Source: Macrocystis pyrifera (Eukaryota; Sar; Phaeophyceae; Laminariales; Laminariaceae). Taken from it: DNA of 64,000 nucleotides. Below the pieces are notes generated by a model. It made no database searches and had not been told where the DNA came from. It saw nothing but the letters and a program-made list of their open reading frames with translations. The position numbers and the translations under genes are program-made. Where the stretch lies: NCBI GenBank assembly GCA_031763025.1, contig JASSKH010000040.1, positions 1,067,001 to 1,131,000 of the forward strand, read 5' to 3'. Shown here one piece after another: positions 54,123-63,990 of the stretch (position 1 is the stretch's first letter; the number at the start of each line of letters is the position of its first letter).

Positions 54123-55060
54123 ACCCAGCCCTCGGAACGAAAACGAACGGAAAAAACCCAGCGCTGCGTCAGCCTCGCGCGATGTCGGCACTACCGACGC
54201 TCGCGGGAGGGGGAACCTAGCCCAGGGGAACCCAGCCCTCGCACTCCGACAGCTGCAGGATGCGAAACTTTGTTCTGTTAACAATACGGGGAACCAAGCC
54301 TCGGGGAACCTAACCCGTGTGCGCTGGTGACGGTTATATGAACTTCCGCGGCTCGGTGCGGCCGACACACGCAAAAGAGGGAACCTAACCCTCGGAATCA
54401 GACACCACAAAATCTGACTGCGCCACGCGCAATGCCGGCACGGCCGACGCTCGCGGGAGGGGGAACCTAGCCCTGGGGGACCTAGCCCCCGCACTCAAGC
54501 AGCGACGCGGTGTGAACTGTTGTCTCGTCTGAAAGGGGAAGGGAAGGAACCCAGCCCTCGGGAAAAAAGCCCACGTAGGCTGAATGAGTCTCTCACAACC
54601 TAGCTCTGGGGAATCCAGCTCTCGCCCTCGAGCGGCAGCAGTGTGTGAAACTATTGTCCCGTCTAAACGTGGGGGAGGTAGGGAACCAAGCCCTTGGACA
54701 CGAAAAGTAACAAGACACCCGAGCTGCATGAGCCTCTCGCGATGTCGGCACCACCGACACTCGCGGGAGGGGGGACCTAGCCCTGGCACCCAAGCCGCTG
54801 CAGGCTGTGAAAATTTGTTCTGTTGATCAGACGAGGGAACCTAGCCCCGGGGAAACCTAGCCTTTGCACTCTGGCGACGGTTGTGTAAGCCTTCCGCGGT
54901 TCGGGACGTCGACACGCGCGCGGGCGGGGGAACCGAGCCCCGGAGAGGCCAAGCCCTCGCCCTCGGGCAGCTGTAGATTATGCACGGTTGTCATGTCTAA
55001 GAGGAAAAACAAGGGGGGAACCAGGCCCTCGCAGTTTAACTGTCGCTCGCTCCCTCGTGT
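53050..55060. repeat. ~170-bp GC-rich minisatellite inside the DIRS element
   Basis: About nine degenerate units carry TCTCGCGATGTCGGCAC, GCTCGCGGGAGGGGGAACCT, a CTCGAGCAGCTGCGGG-like block and TGAACTGTTGTCCCGTCTG. The GATGTCGGC landmark recurs near 53335, 53515, 53689, 53850, 54181, 54430 and 54741. It lies between the RT and Gag-like regions. The many long Arg/Pro frames here are compositional. Confidence 0.85.
54091..54121 (+). repeat. Run of 31 consecutive G
   Basis: The longest homopolymer in the window, inside one unit of the 170-bp array. It could form G-quadruplexes, or its length may be imprecise. Confidence 0.9.
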
Positions 55061-55412
55061 TACGCGTCTGAGTGCTCGAGCGAGGGGAGGGTGGGGAAGC
55101 AACGATTTTTTTTTGTCTTTTTTCGCGGCGCACCGACACTGCAGTACGAACCCGCCGGCGCTGCTGTCCACCATTTCCTACCACTGACCCGTTCGTGGCC
55201 CGCGATCACTCTCTACGCTGCGAAATTCGTCTTCACACACTCTGTTTGGCGTCAGACACTTACCGTGAAACAGGACCGGCGAAACCGATCCGGGTTTGGG
55301 AATGTGGTTAAGTCCCACGGACCTCGAGGCGTCAGCAAAAAACGTACTTGCTCCTTCTGCCCCCCCCCGCCCCCCCCGTGGTCGGCCCTGCCTGGAGGCA
55401 GGGCCCGTATTG

Positions 55413-56441
55413 TCAGTTGCCGCCCCCGCCCCTGGCCGCTCCGGCTCCCGAAGGGGCCGCACCGTTCCCGCCCCCGATGTAACTCCGGCTGAACCGCGCG
55501 ACGCTCGGCGGCCGTCCCCCCCCACCCCCCCCGGCTGCGCCGCTTCCCCCAGTGTCGGGGACCTCCGACTGCTGGGGCGGGTGGGGAGGGGGCGGGGGAG
55601 GTGGGAGGGACGTGTTTCGCGCCTGGCCTGTCCCCCACACGCGGGCTGATGGGGAGACCGGGTGATCATTGAACGGACAGGCGGGCCTGGGGCAGGCGTC
55701 GGCGCTCCACACGTAGCGACACGCGTTGGTGGGCAGGTTGTCCAGGACGGCGGGCCGCGGCTTGGAGGAGGTCCCCCCCGCCCCCCCCGAACCCATCCCG
55801 CCCTCCGCGACGGTCGCCTTCCGTCCGTTGGCGCCGGGGGGGGTCTTACGCTTCCCCGCCCCCCCGCCCTTTGCCGCGCGGGTGCGGGACCACATCTCCG
55901 ATCGCACGACCAATCTGTTTGTGCTGCCTTCCTCCACGAGCGCCCTTAGCTGCTTGAAGGCGAGTGGCTGGAAGACAGGGCCGCCGCTCGGCGGAGGTGG
56001 CACGAGGGGATGCTGCCTCCGCACGACTGCTGCGTCGACGGCGAGCTTGTACATGGCATCCTTGATGTCCGCATTGATGGCCTGTACGAGGACGTCTCGC
56101 ACCTGCGCGTTGTGCGGGGCGAGGACCAGGCGGTGAAACTGCAGATACGCCCGAAGTTCTCCCTCGACCTTCCCCAGCGCCTCCCTTACGCTCCTGACGG
56201 TGTGCATCACCGGGGTGTCCTCCATCCCGTACTCGAAGACGGCCATGAATGCGGAGATGAAGGTGCCGAAGTGGATATCAGCCGGCATATCCGTTGGTAC
56301 CTCTCTCGCTGGCGCGGGTGGGAAAAAGTCTTGCACAAGGAAGCCGGATAAAGAGTGCAGCTGCTCTACCGCGTCGTCCGATGCCCCGGCAACCGTCGTC
56401 AGACCGAGACACAAGAGGCCGTGGGACATCCCCTCGGACAC
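55413..56441 (-). CDS. DIRS Gag-like ORF, 342 residues
   Basis: Helical core (FGTFISAFMAVFEYGMEDTP, VRDVLVQAINADIKDAMYKL) and then a basic, Gly-rich region. A Cys/His cluster follows (CRYVWSADACPRPACPFNDH, spacing C-x8-C-x4-C-x4-H) and could bind zinc and RNA. The C-terminal tail is Pro- and Gly-rich. It lies in the Gag position, between the right terminal repeat and the RT. No sequence match was recognised, so Gag is inferred from position and layout. Confidence 0.6.
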   Translation of the reverse strand: MSEGMSHGLLCLGLTTVAGASDDAVEQLHSLSGFLVQDFFPPAPAREVPTDMPADIHFGTFISAFMAVFEYGMEDTPVMHTVRSVREALGKVEGELRAYLQFHRLVLAPHNAQVRDVLVQAINADIKDAMYKLAVDAAVVRRQHPLVPPPPSGGPVFQPLAFKQLRALVEEGSTNRLVVRSEMWSRTRAAKGGGAGKRKTPPGANGRKATVAEGGMGSGGAGGTSSKPRPAVLDNLPTNACRYVWSADACPRPACPFNDHPVSPSARVWGTGQARNTSLPPPPPPPHPPQQSEVPDTGGSGAAGGGGGGRPPSVARFSRSYIGGGNGAAPSGAGAARGGGGN

Positions 56442-56679
56442 GTGAAAGCAACCGCGCGCCGCGTAGAACTTTTGGCCTTCCCAGGACCGCCACAGGTCCG
56501 CCGTGACTCCCCCATGGGCTTTTACCGCCGCGCTGAGCGCAGCCTGCTCGCTGGGTCCTTGGGGCGGGGGGAGGGTTGAGGTGCGATCAAGCCCCCTCCT
56601 CCCAGTAGAGGCTACCCTCCCGCGAGCCCCCTGCGGATTGGAGGCCCTGGTGGGCTGGGTGTGGGACCAGCTGTGGCTG

Positions 56680-56985
56680 CTACAGCCGTGCCTGCTGCTG
56701 GACTTGTACCTGCTTGATGTGAGAGATACGTGCCCCGAGGGCGTCCTGCCCCGCCACTATGGCCTGCAGATGCTGCAGGACGGCGTCGAGACCCGCGGAG
56801 GAGGCTGGGCCGGGGTGTGCCTCGCCCTCTGCATTGTTGCCCGGGGCCACCCCAGATCCGCCGACGCCCCCAGCCGCGAGCCCGTCGGGGGGTGGGGCGA
56901 CGACAGTCTCACCTACCGGCGGGGCAGCCGCGGCTCCCTCTCCGGCGGCTGCGCCGCCGCCGACCTCGATGAGATCCCCGGCCAA
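56680..56985 (-). CDS. DIRS Gag N-terminal segment (separate frame)
   Basis: 101 residues: Ala/Gly/Pro-rich, then a likely coiled coil (LDAVLQHLQAIVAGQDALGA, HIKQVQVQQQA). It is in another frame from the 342-residue ORF, so a frameshift or a short separate ORF is possible. Confidence 0.45.
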   Translation of the reverse strand: MAGDLIEVGGGAAAGEGAAAAPPVGETVVAPPPDGLAAGGVGGSGVAPGNNAEGEAHPGPASSAGLDAVLQHLQAIVAGQDALGARISHIKQVQVQQQARL

Positions 56986-57065
56986 GTCGACGTTGTCGCC
57001 AATGGGCGAAGCCGCGACGTTGTTGTACGAGAAAGTCGATCGATCCAGTTGGTCTCGCCGTTTTC

Positions 57066-57288
57066 TACCACGCGAAGGTTGTGATACTACGATACCATCA
57101 CCTGCGACAGAACGAACCAGCTCTCTCCTTCGTCCGCTCCGACGTGCTCGTAGTTCGTTGCCTCCGCTGTTTTACGCCGACTGGAGACTGGACGAGTGCG
57201 CCGCACCCTTGTACGTCGGCCTGATTCAAACTATTCCGTTACTCGAATTCAGCCCGCCTCACAAACGCTAGTTTCGTACGGAAACCTA
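57066..57288. repeat. Right inverted terminal repeat of the DIRS element
   Basis: Complement of the left terminal repeat, ending at TACGGAAACCTACATTTTT. Family J resumes at GGTTCAACCGACGTAATTTT. Confidence 0.88.
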
Positions 57289-57340
57289 CATTTTTGGTTC
57301 AACCGACGTAATTTTCCTGGTTTTCCACAAGGTTGCTGGT
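57289..57340 (+). repeat. Family J, right flank of the DIRS insertion
   Basis: GGTTCAACCGACGTAATTTT and CCTGGTTTTCCACAAGG continue family J from the point where it stops at 48911. Confidence 0.8.
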
Positions 57341-57344
57341 AAAG

Positions 57345-59235
57345 GAGTAAATCGAGAGTGGAAAACGCCTGCGAAGTTTGGCGTGAAGAATCCTTCTTGT
57401 TTTTTTGGAAACCCCTCCCGAGGAAATTTTCAGAATTGTTCTCCGTTTCCCCCCCCCCCCCCCCCCCCTTTTTCGTTTTTGTCAGACAATTCCTGCCCGC
57501 AAGATTGCACATCTTCGGGGGCCAATATTTATACGTTATATGACGTCTTTTCGTGAAGAAAATTGACTGAATGACGTCTTTCCGTGAAGGAAATTGGTTG
57601 AAAATGAGAGACACACACAATTTTTATGAAAATGCGACCAAAGTAAAGACAAAAGACACATAATCTCGCAAATAAGACCAACATCAACACAGACTTTCTG
57701 CCGGAAAAAGGTGGTATTGATGAAGAAAATTGGTGGCAAATGAGACGAAAATAATTCAATTTTCGACGGTGCTTATTTTGAGATAAAAAGACTGGCAACG
57801 TTTATACGCATGTATTATTGGTATGTTTTAACGCTGAAGAGCGCATTTCCCCCGCAAAACATATTAACAAAAACCCACCCCGCACAAGAAAGAAGGCGCC
57901 GACACAAGGTAAAATCCTTGACTCCTATCTTGAAAGAAAAAAAATCGCCGGTGAGTTAAAAATGAACTCGAGGGAGAACCGAAAAAAACTCGCCGTCAAG
58001 GTTATATTACCGCCTTCTCTCCGCTAAATACATGCCCGCAACGGAGTAGCACAGCACGAAATCTCACCTCGGACGAAAAAGAACGCGACAATGTACGAAA
58101 GCAATGACACCCATGGAAAAATACTACAATATGTCCCGGTAAGAAAAAACCGAACTCGAGGGAAAACGGAAACAAAAATCTCGCCGAGAAGTGCAGCGTA
58201 CAGCAGTGTACAGACCCCGCTAGAACTATAGGTAATTAACCTGCGTACACCGATGAATCTATCTCTCGTTGGTACGCAGTGTGCACTGCACAGGTTACGT
58301 AAGAACTCCGTAAATAACCTGTGCACTGACCAATCTATCGACGTCATACAGCCGTGAAAGTTACAACAACAACAACAAAAAATGCAGACTCCGTTCTTCC
58401 TACTCGTGCGTATTACCGTAAGCTGAGAGAGAATCGAACTAGGAAAGTCCAAGATGAACGCACTGGTTACGGGACCCCAACGGCTTCTACGGGAACGCAA
58501 TATAAACGCGTTCGCTACTATCGCTGTATGAAAACGAACCTACTAGTTACGAAACCAGAACAGCTTCTATGGGAACGGAATATAAACGTCTTCGCAACTG
58601 CTGTACAGACTTCGTGAAACCGCATTAAGGGAAAACTATACAACAGACATATCTATAAAACCTACCAGGTACTAGTTAGGAAACCCGAATGGACTCTACG
58701 GGAACGCAAGATAAACCTCTCCGTCACAGCTGTACAGACTTCGTAAAACTGTACAACAGATGATGCATCATCTACAATATGTGCTTCTACGGGAACGTCA
58801 AGCAAAACTTTCTGGGACCCAAGGTGAGACTCTTTGGGGCCGTAGAGAAATCTCTCTAGTACTGCAGTACGGGCTTAGTAAACTCTTATGGTAAAACTGC
58901 TCAGATGGATCAGACGGATCACATGCACCATCCATAATATGCACTTCGACGGCATGGTGCAACAGCAGAGAGCACTGGTATCACTACGCAAGATGAACAC
59001 GCGACCACTAAAAGCGTACAGGAGGGGAGGAGGTCTAGAAGGACGTCCGAAATATATTGGGAACACTCCTCTTCACATGGCAACGACGGCAAAAACATGA
59101 ACAACAAACGTGTGTTAACACTCACGCCAACAGCGACAGGAACACAGAGCCCCCTCCCGTGTAAACCCCGACGAGTGAGCATCTCACGACAAGAAAACCC
59201 GCGCCACCCCCCCGCATCCACCGTGGGCGTGGTAG
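57345..59235. other. AT-rich stretch without recognisable gene; diffuse repeats
   Basis: A C-run lies at 57450-57468. Between 58460 and 58870, imperfect units of about 110-130 bp carry CTTCTACGGGAACGCAATAT and GCTGTACAGACTTCGT. No coding motif was recognised. Confidence 0.55.
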
Positions 59236-59238
59236 GTA

Positions 59239-59350
59239 ATACGGGGAACCATACCTGGTAGTAAATAGGACCAAATATTGTTAGTAAAAATAGGTAAATA
59301 TATAGGTTTTTATGTATACCATAGGTCCTATTAACTATGGACCCCCGTAA
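59239..59350. mobile_element. MITE copy with a 7-bp internal insertion
   Basis: Same family as 13127-13231, but the left arm reads CCATACCTGGTAGTAAAT where the others read CCATAGTAAAT. The rest is conserved to the CCCCCGTAA end. Confidence 0.88.
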
Positions 59351-59595
59351 TAGTAACCACGGTATGAACGCGTCAGTACATGGGGGAAGTTGGACTGACG
59401 ACTGACTAATTTAGGAAAGGAAAGGAAATCTACACTCCCCGCCCCGGCCCCTCTTTAACGGTGCCACCACTGTCCAACGTAACCTCCAGCACGGACAACT
59501 GGCGGAATGGCAGGAAGACGTTGATGACCTCTCATGAAAGAACAGGTAGGCGAACTTGCCCGAACAGCTATCCAATTCAGAGAAGGCGAAGACAA

Positions 59596-60003
59596 CTAGG
59601 CGTCCGGATCCTCCCCCTTGCCGTGGCTGCTGTCCCCGCCGATTCCAATGTTAGACAGTAGCAGCGTATCGGGGGCAGACAGGAACGCCGACACCTGCGA
59701 GTCGTGGGAAGAACTACCACCGGACGCGGCTGCAGCATTGGCGGTGTCTTCGGCGGGAGAGCCAGGCGAAGGTAGGGAGGCCGTTGCCGTCGTGGCAGGG
59801 GTAGTAGGAGTACCTCCAGCGGCGCCGCGCGCGAGGTTAACCTCCGCCTCCGCCATAGCGGTGAGGATGTCGCGGCGGCGAGAAGCGTGAGACTGCGCCC
59901 CGTCAGCGGTCATGTCGGCAAATGGCAGGTCGGAGAGTTCCCACGCTTGGCAGGTGGACCCGGTGTGGGTGTCGAAGAAGATATGTCGTAGACAGCGAGG
60001 CAA
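59596..60003 (-). pseudogene. Unassigned C-terminal frame of the Ty3-like element
   Basis: 136 codons: WELSDLPFADMTADGAQSHA, SRRRDILTAMAEAEVNLARG and then a Thr/Ala/Ser/Pro-rich tail ending GDSSHGKGEDPDA before a stop. It follows the truncated RNase H in another frame. It may be the end of a polyprotein whose integrase was deleted; no family was recognised. Confidence 0.35.
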
Positions 60004-60230
60004 CGGCTCCAGACGATGTTGCTTGCTTCCAGATCGAGCGGAGTCCAGTGGCGTTCAGACTCGATGGTAGCGCGGCTGATGAGCGCGATGGGACGAATGG
60101 TGTGGTCGTCCTCACAAGCATCACAGTAGAGGAAGAAAGGGCGGGAGTCATCAGTGACGGCGTCCCAGTTGGGATAGACGAGGACCGGGGGCATGGTCAA
60201 CTCGGCCAGGAGCTTCCGCACGATGACTTG
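59905..60230 (-). pseudogene. Ty3/gypsy RNase H, internally deleted
   Basis: MPPVLVYPNWDAVTDDSRPF, LYCDAC, then DDHTIRPIALISRATIESER and HWTPLDLEASNIVWS. The usual stretch after the first catalytic Asp, about a dozen residues, is missing between DAC and EDDH. Homology ends abruptly after VWS. Confidence 0.85.
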
Positions 60231-61267
60231 ACTTCTATTTCTGGGGTAAAGACGACTTGACGCCTTGTTTCACAAGGGAAGTGATGGATCGTATGCGCTT
60301 GGCCATATCGCGCAGGAATTTCCTGTAGCAGGAAAGTGCGCCTAAAAGGGAGCGTAGCTGTTTCAGGTCTTTCGGCATGGGCGTTTTCGTCTTGTGCTTC
60401 CACTTTCTGCGCGTTCGGCACAACGCCGGCTGGAGAGATGGTGCGACCGAGAAAATCCGCATGCGTGGCGCCGATGGTAGCCTTTGAAGGGGACAACTTG
60501 AGGTTGTGCTGTCGCAATCGCAAGAACAATTCCTTCATGCTCGCGACGTGGAGGGAGGGACTGGCGTCGAAGACGATGACGTCGTCGGGGTAGGCGGCAA
60601 CGCGGTCCAAGCCCTTGATGACCTCGTTGATGACTTTGACGGACCACCCTGGAGCAGCGCTGCTTCCTTGAGGCATAACCAGCCACTCGACAAGGCGCGT
60701 GGGTGTACATAAAGCAGTGAGAGGGATCGTGTCCTTGTGTACCATTATCTGATGAAAAGAAGAGACGAAGTCGAAGAGTGCGAAGATTCGACCGGTGCCA
60801 AGCTTGTCGAGAACCCCATCAACGCGCGGGATGGGGAGCTGGCCAAGGATGCTGAGTTTGTTCAGCTTGTTGTAGTTCACCGTGATTCGGATGCCACCGG
60901 ATTTCTTCGGGATGACAACCACTGGGCTCGCCCAGGGAGATGTGGAGTGTTGGATGAGGCCGGCGGCGAGGAATTTATCCAGAACCGAGTCCACTTGCTT
61001 GGCGGTCGGGGGATTGATGCGATAGGGCCGAGACATGACAGGAGAGCTGTTCGGGGGAACAGTTATCTTGAAGGGCAGCAGAGAGCAGGGGCCAAAATCG
61101 GTTGGAGACTTTGAGAACACGTCGGAGAACTCAGCGAGAACATCGCCCAACTGGGTGATGACGGTTGGCGTCCAACCGAGACCGCGCGAGTCAAATGCGA
61201 GTTCGCGCATGTGCAACAGTAAACGGTGCCATACTTGTAGAAAGCTCGTGCGTTGGTCTGTACTCAA
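60230..61267 (-). pseudogene. Ty3/gypsy reverse transcriptase with altered YxDD
   Basis: RT motifs in order: RPYRINPPTAKQVDSVLDKF, SPWASPVVVIPKKSGGIRIT, FALFDFVSSFHQIMVHKD, MPQGSSAAPGWSVKVINEVI and AYPDDVIVF, then KLSPSKATIGATHADFLG. The catalytic YxDD reads Tyr-Pro-Asp-Asp (TACCCC at 60587-60592). A Pro there is unusual and probably inactivating. A frameshift near 60400 moves the connection region (LKQLRSLLGALSCYRKFLRD) to another frame. Confidence 0.92.
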
Positions 61268-61697
61268 TCGTTCGAGCAGCGCAGGTGAAGGGGGGTGGTC
61301 GACTGGCGGAGCCGAAGGGGGTCGCGAGTTCTTCGCGTGTCGGGGCTGTCTCGTCGCGTAGATGGTGCACGAAGGGATCCAAGCACTGTGGTTGTGAGGG
61401 CTGGTCCGTGCCTATAGAATGGGGGAGGACTGACCCTGGGACTGAGAATCCAAAGTCGTGTGAGCGTAAAGAAGGAGCCGGAGCGTCGAACAGGACAGTT
61501 TCCAGGGGAACGCGTAATAGCGGGCTAGACGAGGTGCCAAGAAAGGCACTTGGGTCTAGATCCGCGGCGCCGGCTAATGGGATGAGCTGGCAGCCATTTT
61601 CTACAATTTGTTCATCCGCAGAAAAATCGGTGACCGCGTGCAGCATGTTGACCAGGTAGCAACCGGCGAGGGCAGGGGCGCCATTACTGCGAACCAA
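61191..61697 (-). pseudogene. Linker between protease and RT of the Ty3-like element
   Basis: 168 codons (CYLVNMLHAVTDFSADEQIV, LDPFVHHLRDETAPTREELA) between the protease frame and the RT frame, offset from both. There is no catalytic motif. It is likely spacer of the polyprotein. Confidence 0.5.
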
Positions 61698-61756
61698 ATC
61701 GACATCGTGATGCCTGTGTCACCCGCATACAGTAGGTGGAAGCTTTCAGGATAAGC

Positions 61757-62240
61757 CTAAGAGTCGGGCGCAAACGCTGTTGCGCCCTGTAGTCCTGGGA
61801 GGGACAGCGCAAGTTCGCCGAGAACCCGATTAGTCATCGAGCAGGGAGCCAATGTACGGTAGGAGCGATCCTGGAACCACATCCAGCTGTCGCGTCCGCG
61901 TAGCACGTCGTGTTGCATCGCTTCAGGTGGGACGACGTATGCCCATACGGCGAGTGATGCAGTTGGTGTATCGCCGTGGAAGAATTGTACGCTTGAACGT
62001 ACTGTAACCGTGGTCTCAAGAGGCAGAGACTTACGAAAGCCGCCCCATGACCTGGGAGGGGTGCGTCGTTCGCAAGTGACAGAGGCAGCACCCACGCGTT
62101 TCATGCTATCGAACGCGCGGGTGTTAAGGAAAGTCTGCGGCGAGCCCGAATCCAAAAGGCGACACATCCAAGCTGCAGAACAGCCAGGTCACTGTGGATC
62201 TTGATTTTGGTGGTGAAGGAAGAGTCGTCCATGATTACTA
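61757..62240 (-). pseudogene. Retropepsin-like aspartic protease of the Ty3-like element
   Basis: CRLLDSGSPQTFLNTRAFDS carries the D-S-G active-site triad in the hydrophobic context of retropepsins. The preceding strands, VIMDDSSFTTKIKIHSDLAV, are in another frame, joined at about 62165. YVVPPEAMQHDVLRGRDSWM and YRTLAPCSMTNRVLGELALS follow. It lies directly upstream of the RT, as expected for a pol polyprotein. Confidence 0.75.
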
Positions 62241-62244
62241 CACC

Positions 62245-62524
62245 AGCAACAAGACAAGGCCCTTGCTCAGCGAGCAAGGGGGGGTGCTGACTGGAGCGGG
62301 CGGCGGACATTACTTCGAGAACGTCGCTGCCGTGGTCTGATGGCACGGTTGTGGGGGAGTCGGGGTACCCCGACAGGGAGGCGGCTGCAGGTGTGTCCCT
62401 TGGGCACAGTTGCTCTCGCGTCGAAGGGTCGCCTTCGAAGATGCGGTCTCTACTAGAGCGCGAGGTGTCCTGAGGAGACCATCGTTGGGGGCGCGTCGGT
62501 GGCGCGCGCGGTCGCGGAAGAGAT
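62245..62524 (-). pseudogene. Linker between NADAR and protease
   Basis: A low-complexity segment in a third frame (GYPDSPTTVPSDHGSDVLEV, MSAARSSQHPPLLAEQGP) ties the NADAR region to the protease strands. It shows no domain. Confidence 0.5.
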
Positions 62525-63020
62525 GTCGGGCGTTTTGCAGAGCCTTGCCCAGAAAATTTAAGCCGCGCCACAGGGGCGGCTGGAGTGCAGGAATAGCGTC
62601 AGCCCTGTATCCGATGCCCCATATGAGGTCGTGAGGGCTAACTTCCGCGAGAAGTTTGTCGCCTGTGTCCAAGAGGTGGGATCGCATGGCTGGGTTTTGA
62701 GCGAACTTGACGTAAGAGCCGACAAGCACGATATTTTCTCGCTCGCGTTCCCACACGGCGAGATCGAAGTTACGGACTTCTCGTCCATATTGTTTGTGCA
62801 GGCGGGCGTCTGACACGCGCATGATGTGTTGTAGGGTCTGGTGGTCTCTGAAGAGGCGACTCTTTTCGGCAGCGAAGAACTGTTCGCCGCAGGAATAAGA
62901 GATGCCTTCGACCGTAAAATGGGAAGGCGTCCATTGCGAAAGCATGAGGGGGGCTGCCAGAAGAACACGATATCGCGCGTGCAGTACTCTTGCGTAGGAT
63001 CGAACGCGGCGGTATTCACC
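62525..63020 (-). pseudogene. NADAR (YbiA-like) domain upstream of the protease, frameshifted
   Basis: The domain starts with YCTRDIVFFWQPPS in one frame (63000-62950). After a one-base shift at a C6 run (about 62947-62952) it continues LSQWTPSHFTVEGISYSCGE, QFFAAEKSRLFRD, NFDLAVWERERENIVLVGSY, VKFAQNPAMRSHLLDTGDKL, LAEVSPHDLIWGIGYRAD and NFLGKALQNAR. These match NADAR landmarks: the EQ-F-x-x-x-K helix, the KF..NP.....LL.TGD segment and SP.D..WG.G. Characterised NADAR proteins act on ADP-ribose or related nucleosides. The domain sits in the Gag-side part of a Ty3-like polyprotein, so it was probably captured by the element. Confidence 0.82.
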
Positions 63021-63664
63021 GTCGCGCGAGGAGAAGCGGGGGGGGTGTCAGACACATCCCCTGAAAAGCGGTTGGGGGTCTCTCTCTCTCTGGGAGACGG
63101 GTCCCAACCTGCTTCTTGCCCTGACAGAACCTCGTTATCGAGGCCGGGGTGGGAGGCGCATTCGCCTGGACCGGTCGTGTCTGCGGTCCCCGAGACATTT
63201 CGGGGAGGGGCAGGGGGCTCTCGACCGGTCCACCTTGACCGGGTGGGCGAGACATCCGCCATGTAGGCGGGAGGCATTTGAAGTGCGTCCACAGCAAATT
63301 GTGTTGTCAGCACGGCCCGGGCGGCACGCGGGGTCTGTTCTCTCAGATCACCTCGTCGTGACTCGTCTGGGAAAGAAGGGGCGCAACTTGGCGCCAAGGG
63401 CGTAGCTGCGTGTAAGCCCTGTGGGGGACATGTGTCGTCCTGTTGGGGACACGTGTTCTCCACCAGCCCAGTGGCCTCCGGCGAAACGCCGTGGCTCAAA
63501 GAAGAATCTTCCACTACGCTCTGATCAGGATGAAAATCAAAGCTGACTACACTCCGATCGTCTTCGATAGTAGTGCGCAGAGGGAGATTCCGACTGGTCT
63601 TGCGTGAGGACCTCGAGCGGAGCGCCCGTGTTGTCTCGAGGGACCTGTGTTCCCGTACCCGCAC
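62950..63664 (-). pseudogene. N-terminal part of the NADAR-bearing polyprotein
   Basis: The frame runs from about 63664 to the NADAR start: a charged N-terminus (RSRSSRKTSRNLPLR), then Pro/Ser/Thr-rich linkers (GREPPAPPRNVSGTADTTGP, PRERETPNRFSGDVSDTPPA). No canonical Gag motif or zinc knuckle was seen. Confidence 0.5.
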
Positions 63665-63699
63665 CTCAAGGCGACCCTCACATCCTGTGAGTCACTCCT

Positions 63700-63990
63700 G
63701 GACATGGTGGCTGCCTCAAAAGATGAAGTCGGGGAGGACGCACGCGGAAAATTACGACTAGTGTTGTTTACGCGGGGACCAGGAGTGCCGGGCACTCCTG
63801 GTGCTTGCGGCGGAGAGGCTACGGCGGCAATCATACCGTCGTCTTCGCCAAAACCAGGAGCGACAAGCATGCCTGGTGCCTGCGGGGAAGAGCCTACGGC
63901 AGCTGAAAGGCGGCCATCTTCGCAGAGACTAGGGGCGGTACGCATACCCGGTTCCGGCGGTGAACATGTAGAACCTACGATCTCAACCAA
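63700..63990 (-). repeat. 75-bp coding tandem repeat upstream of the polyprotein
   Basis: On the minus strand a frame carries 25-residue repeats, CSPPEPGMRTAPSLCEDGRL, SSPQAPGMLVAPGFGEDDGM and a partial SPPQAPGVPGTPG. The array runs towards or past the window edge. Confidence 0.75.

Larger units (their letters stand above)
48912..57288 (-). mobile_element. DIRS-type tyrosine-recombinase retrotransposon (degenerate)
   Basis: About 8.4 kb with inverted terminal repeats of about 220 bp (48912-49147 and 57066-57285). For example, GAATTCGAGTAACGGAATAG on the left has its complement CTATTCCGTTACTCGAATTC on the right. Reading leftward: Gag-like ORF, RT, RNase H, tyrosine recombinase. No integrase and no LTRs. 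Family J is interrupted exactly at both ends. DIRS elements integrate by recombination without target duplication, and none is seen. At least five frameshifts or stops show that this copy is dead. Confidence 0.88.

Noticed and set aside
53050-55490. Many Arg/Gly/Pro-rich frames of 100-145 residues on both strands
   Set aside because: They follow the GC-rich 170-bp array, are present in several frames at once, and carry no domain.
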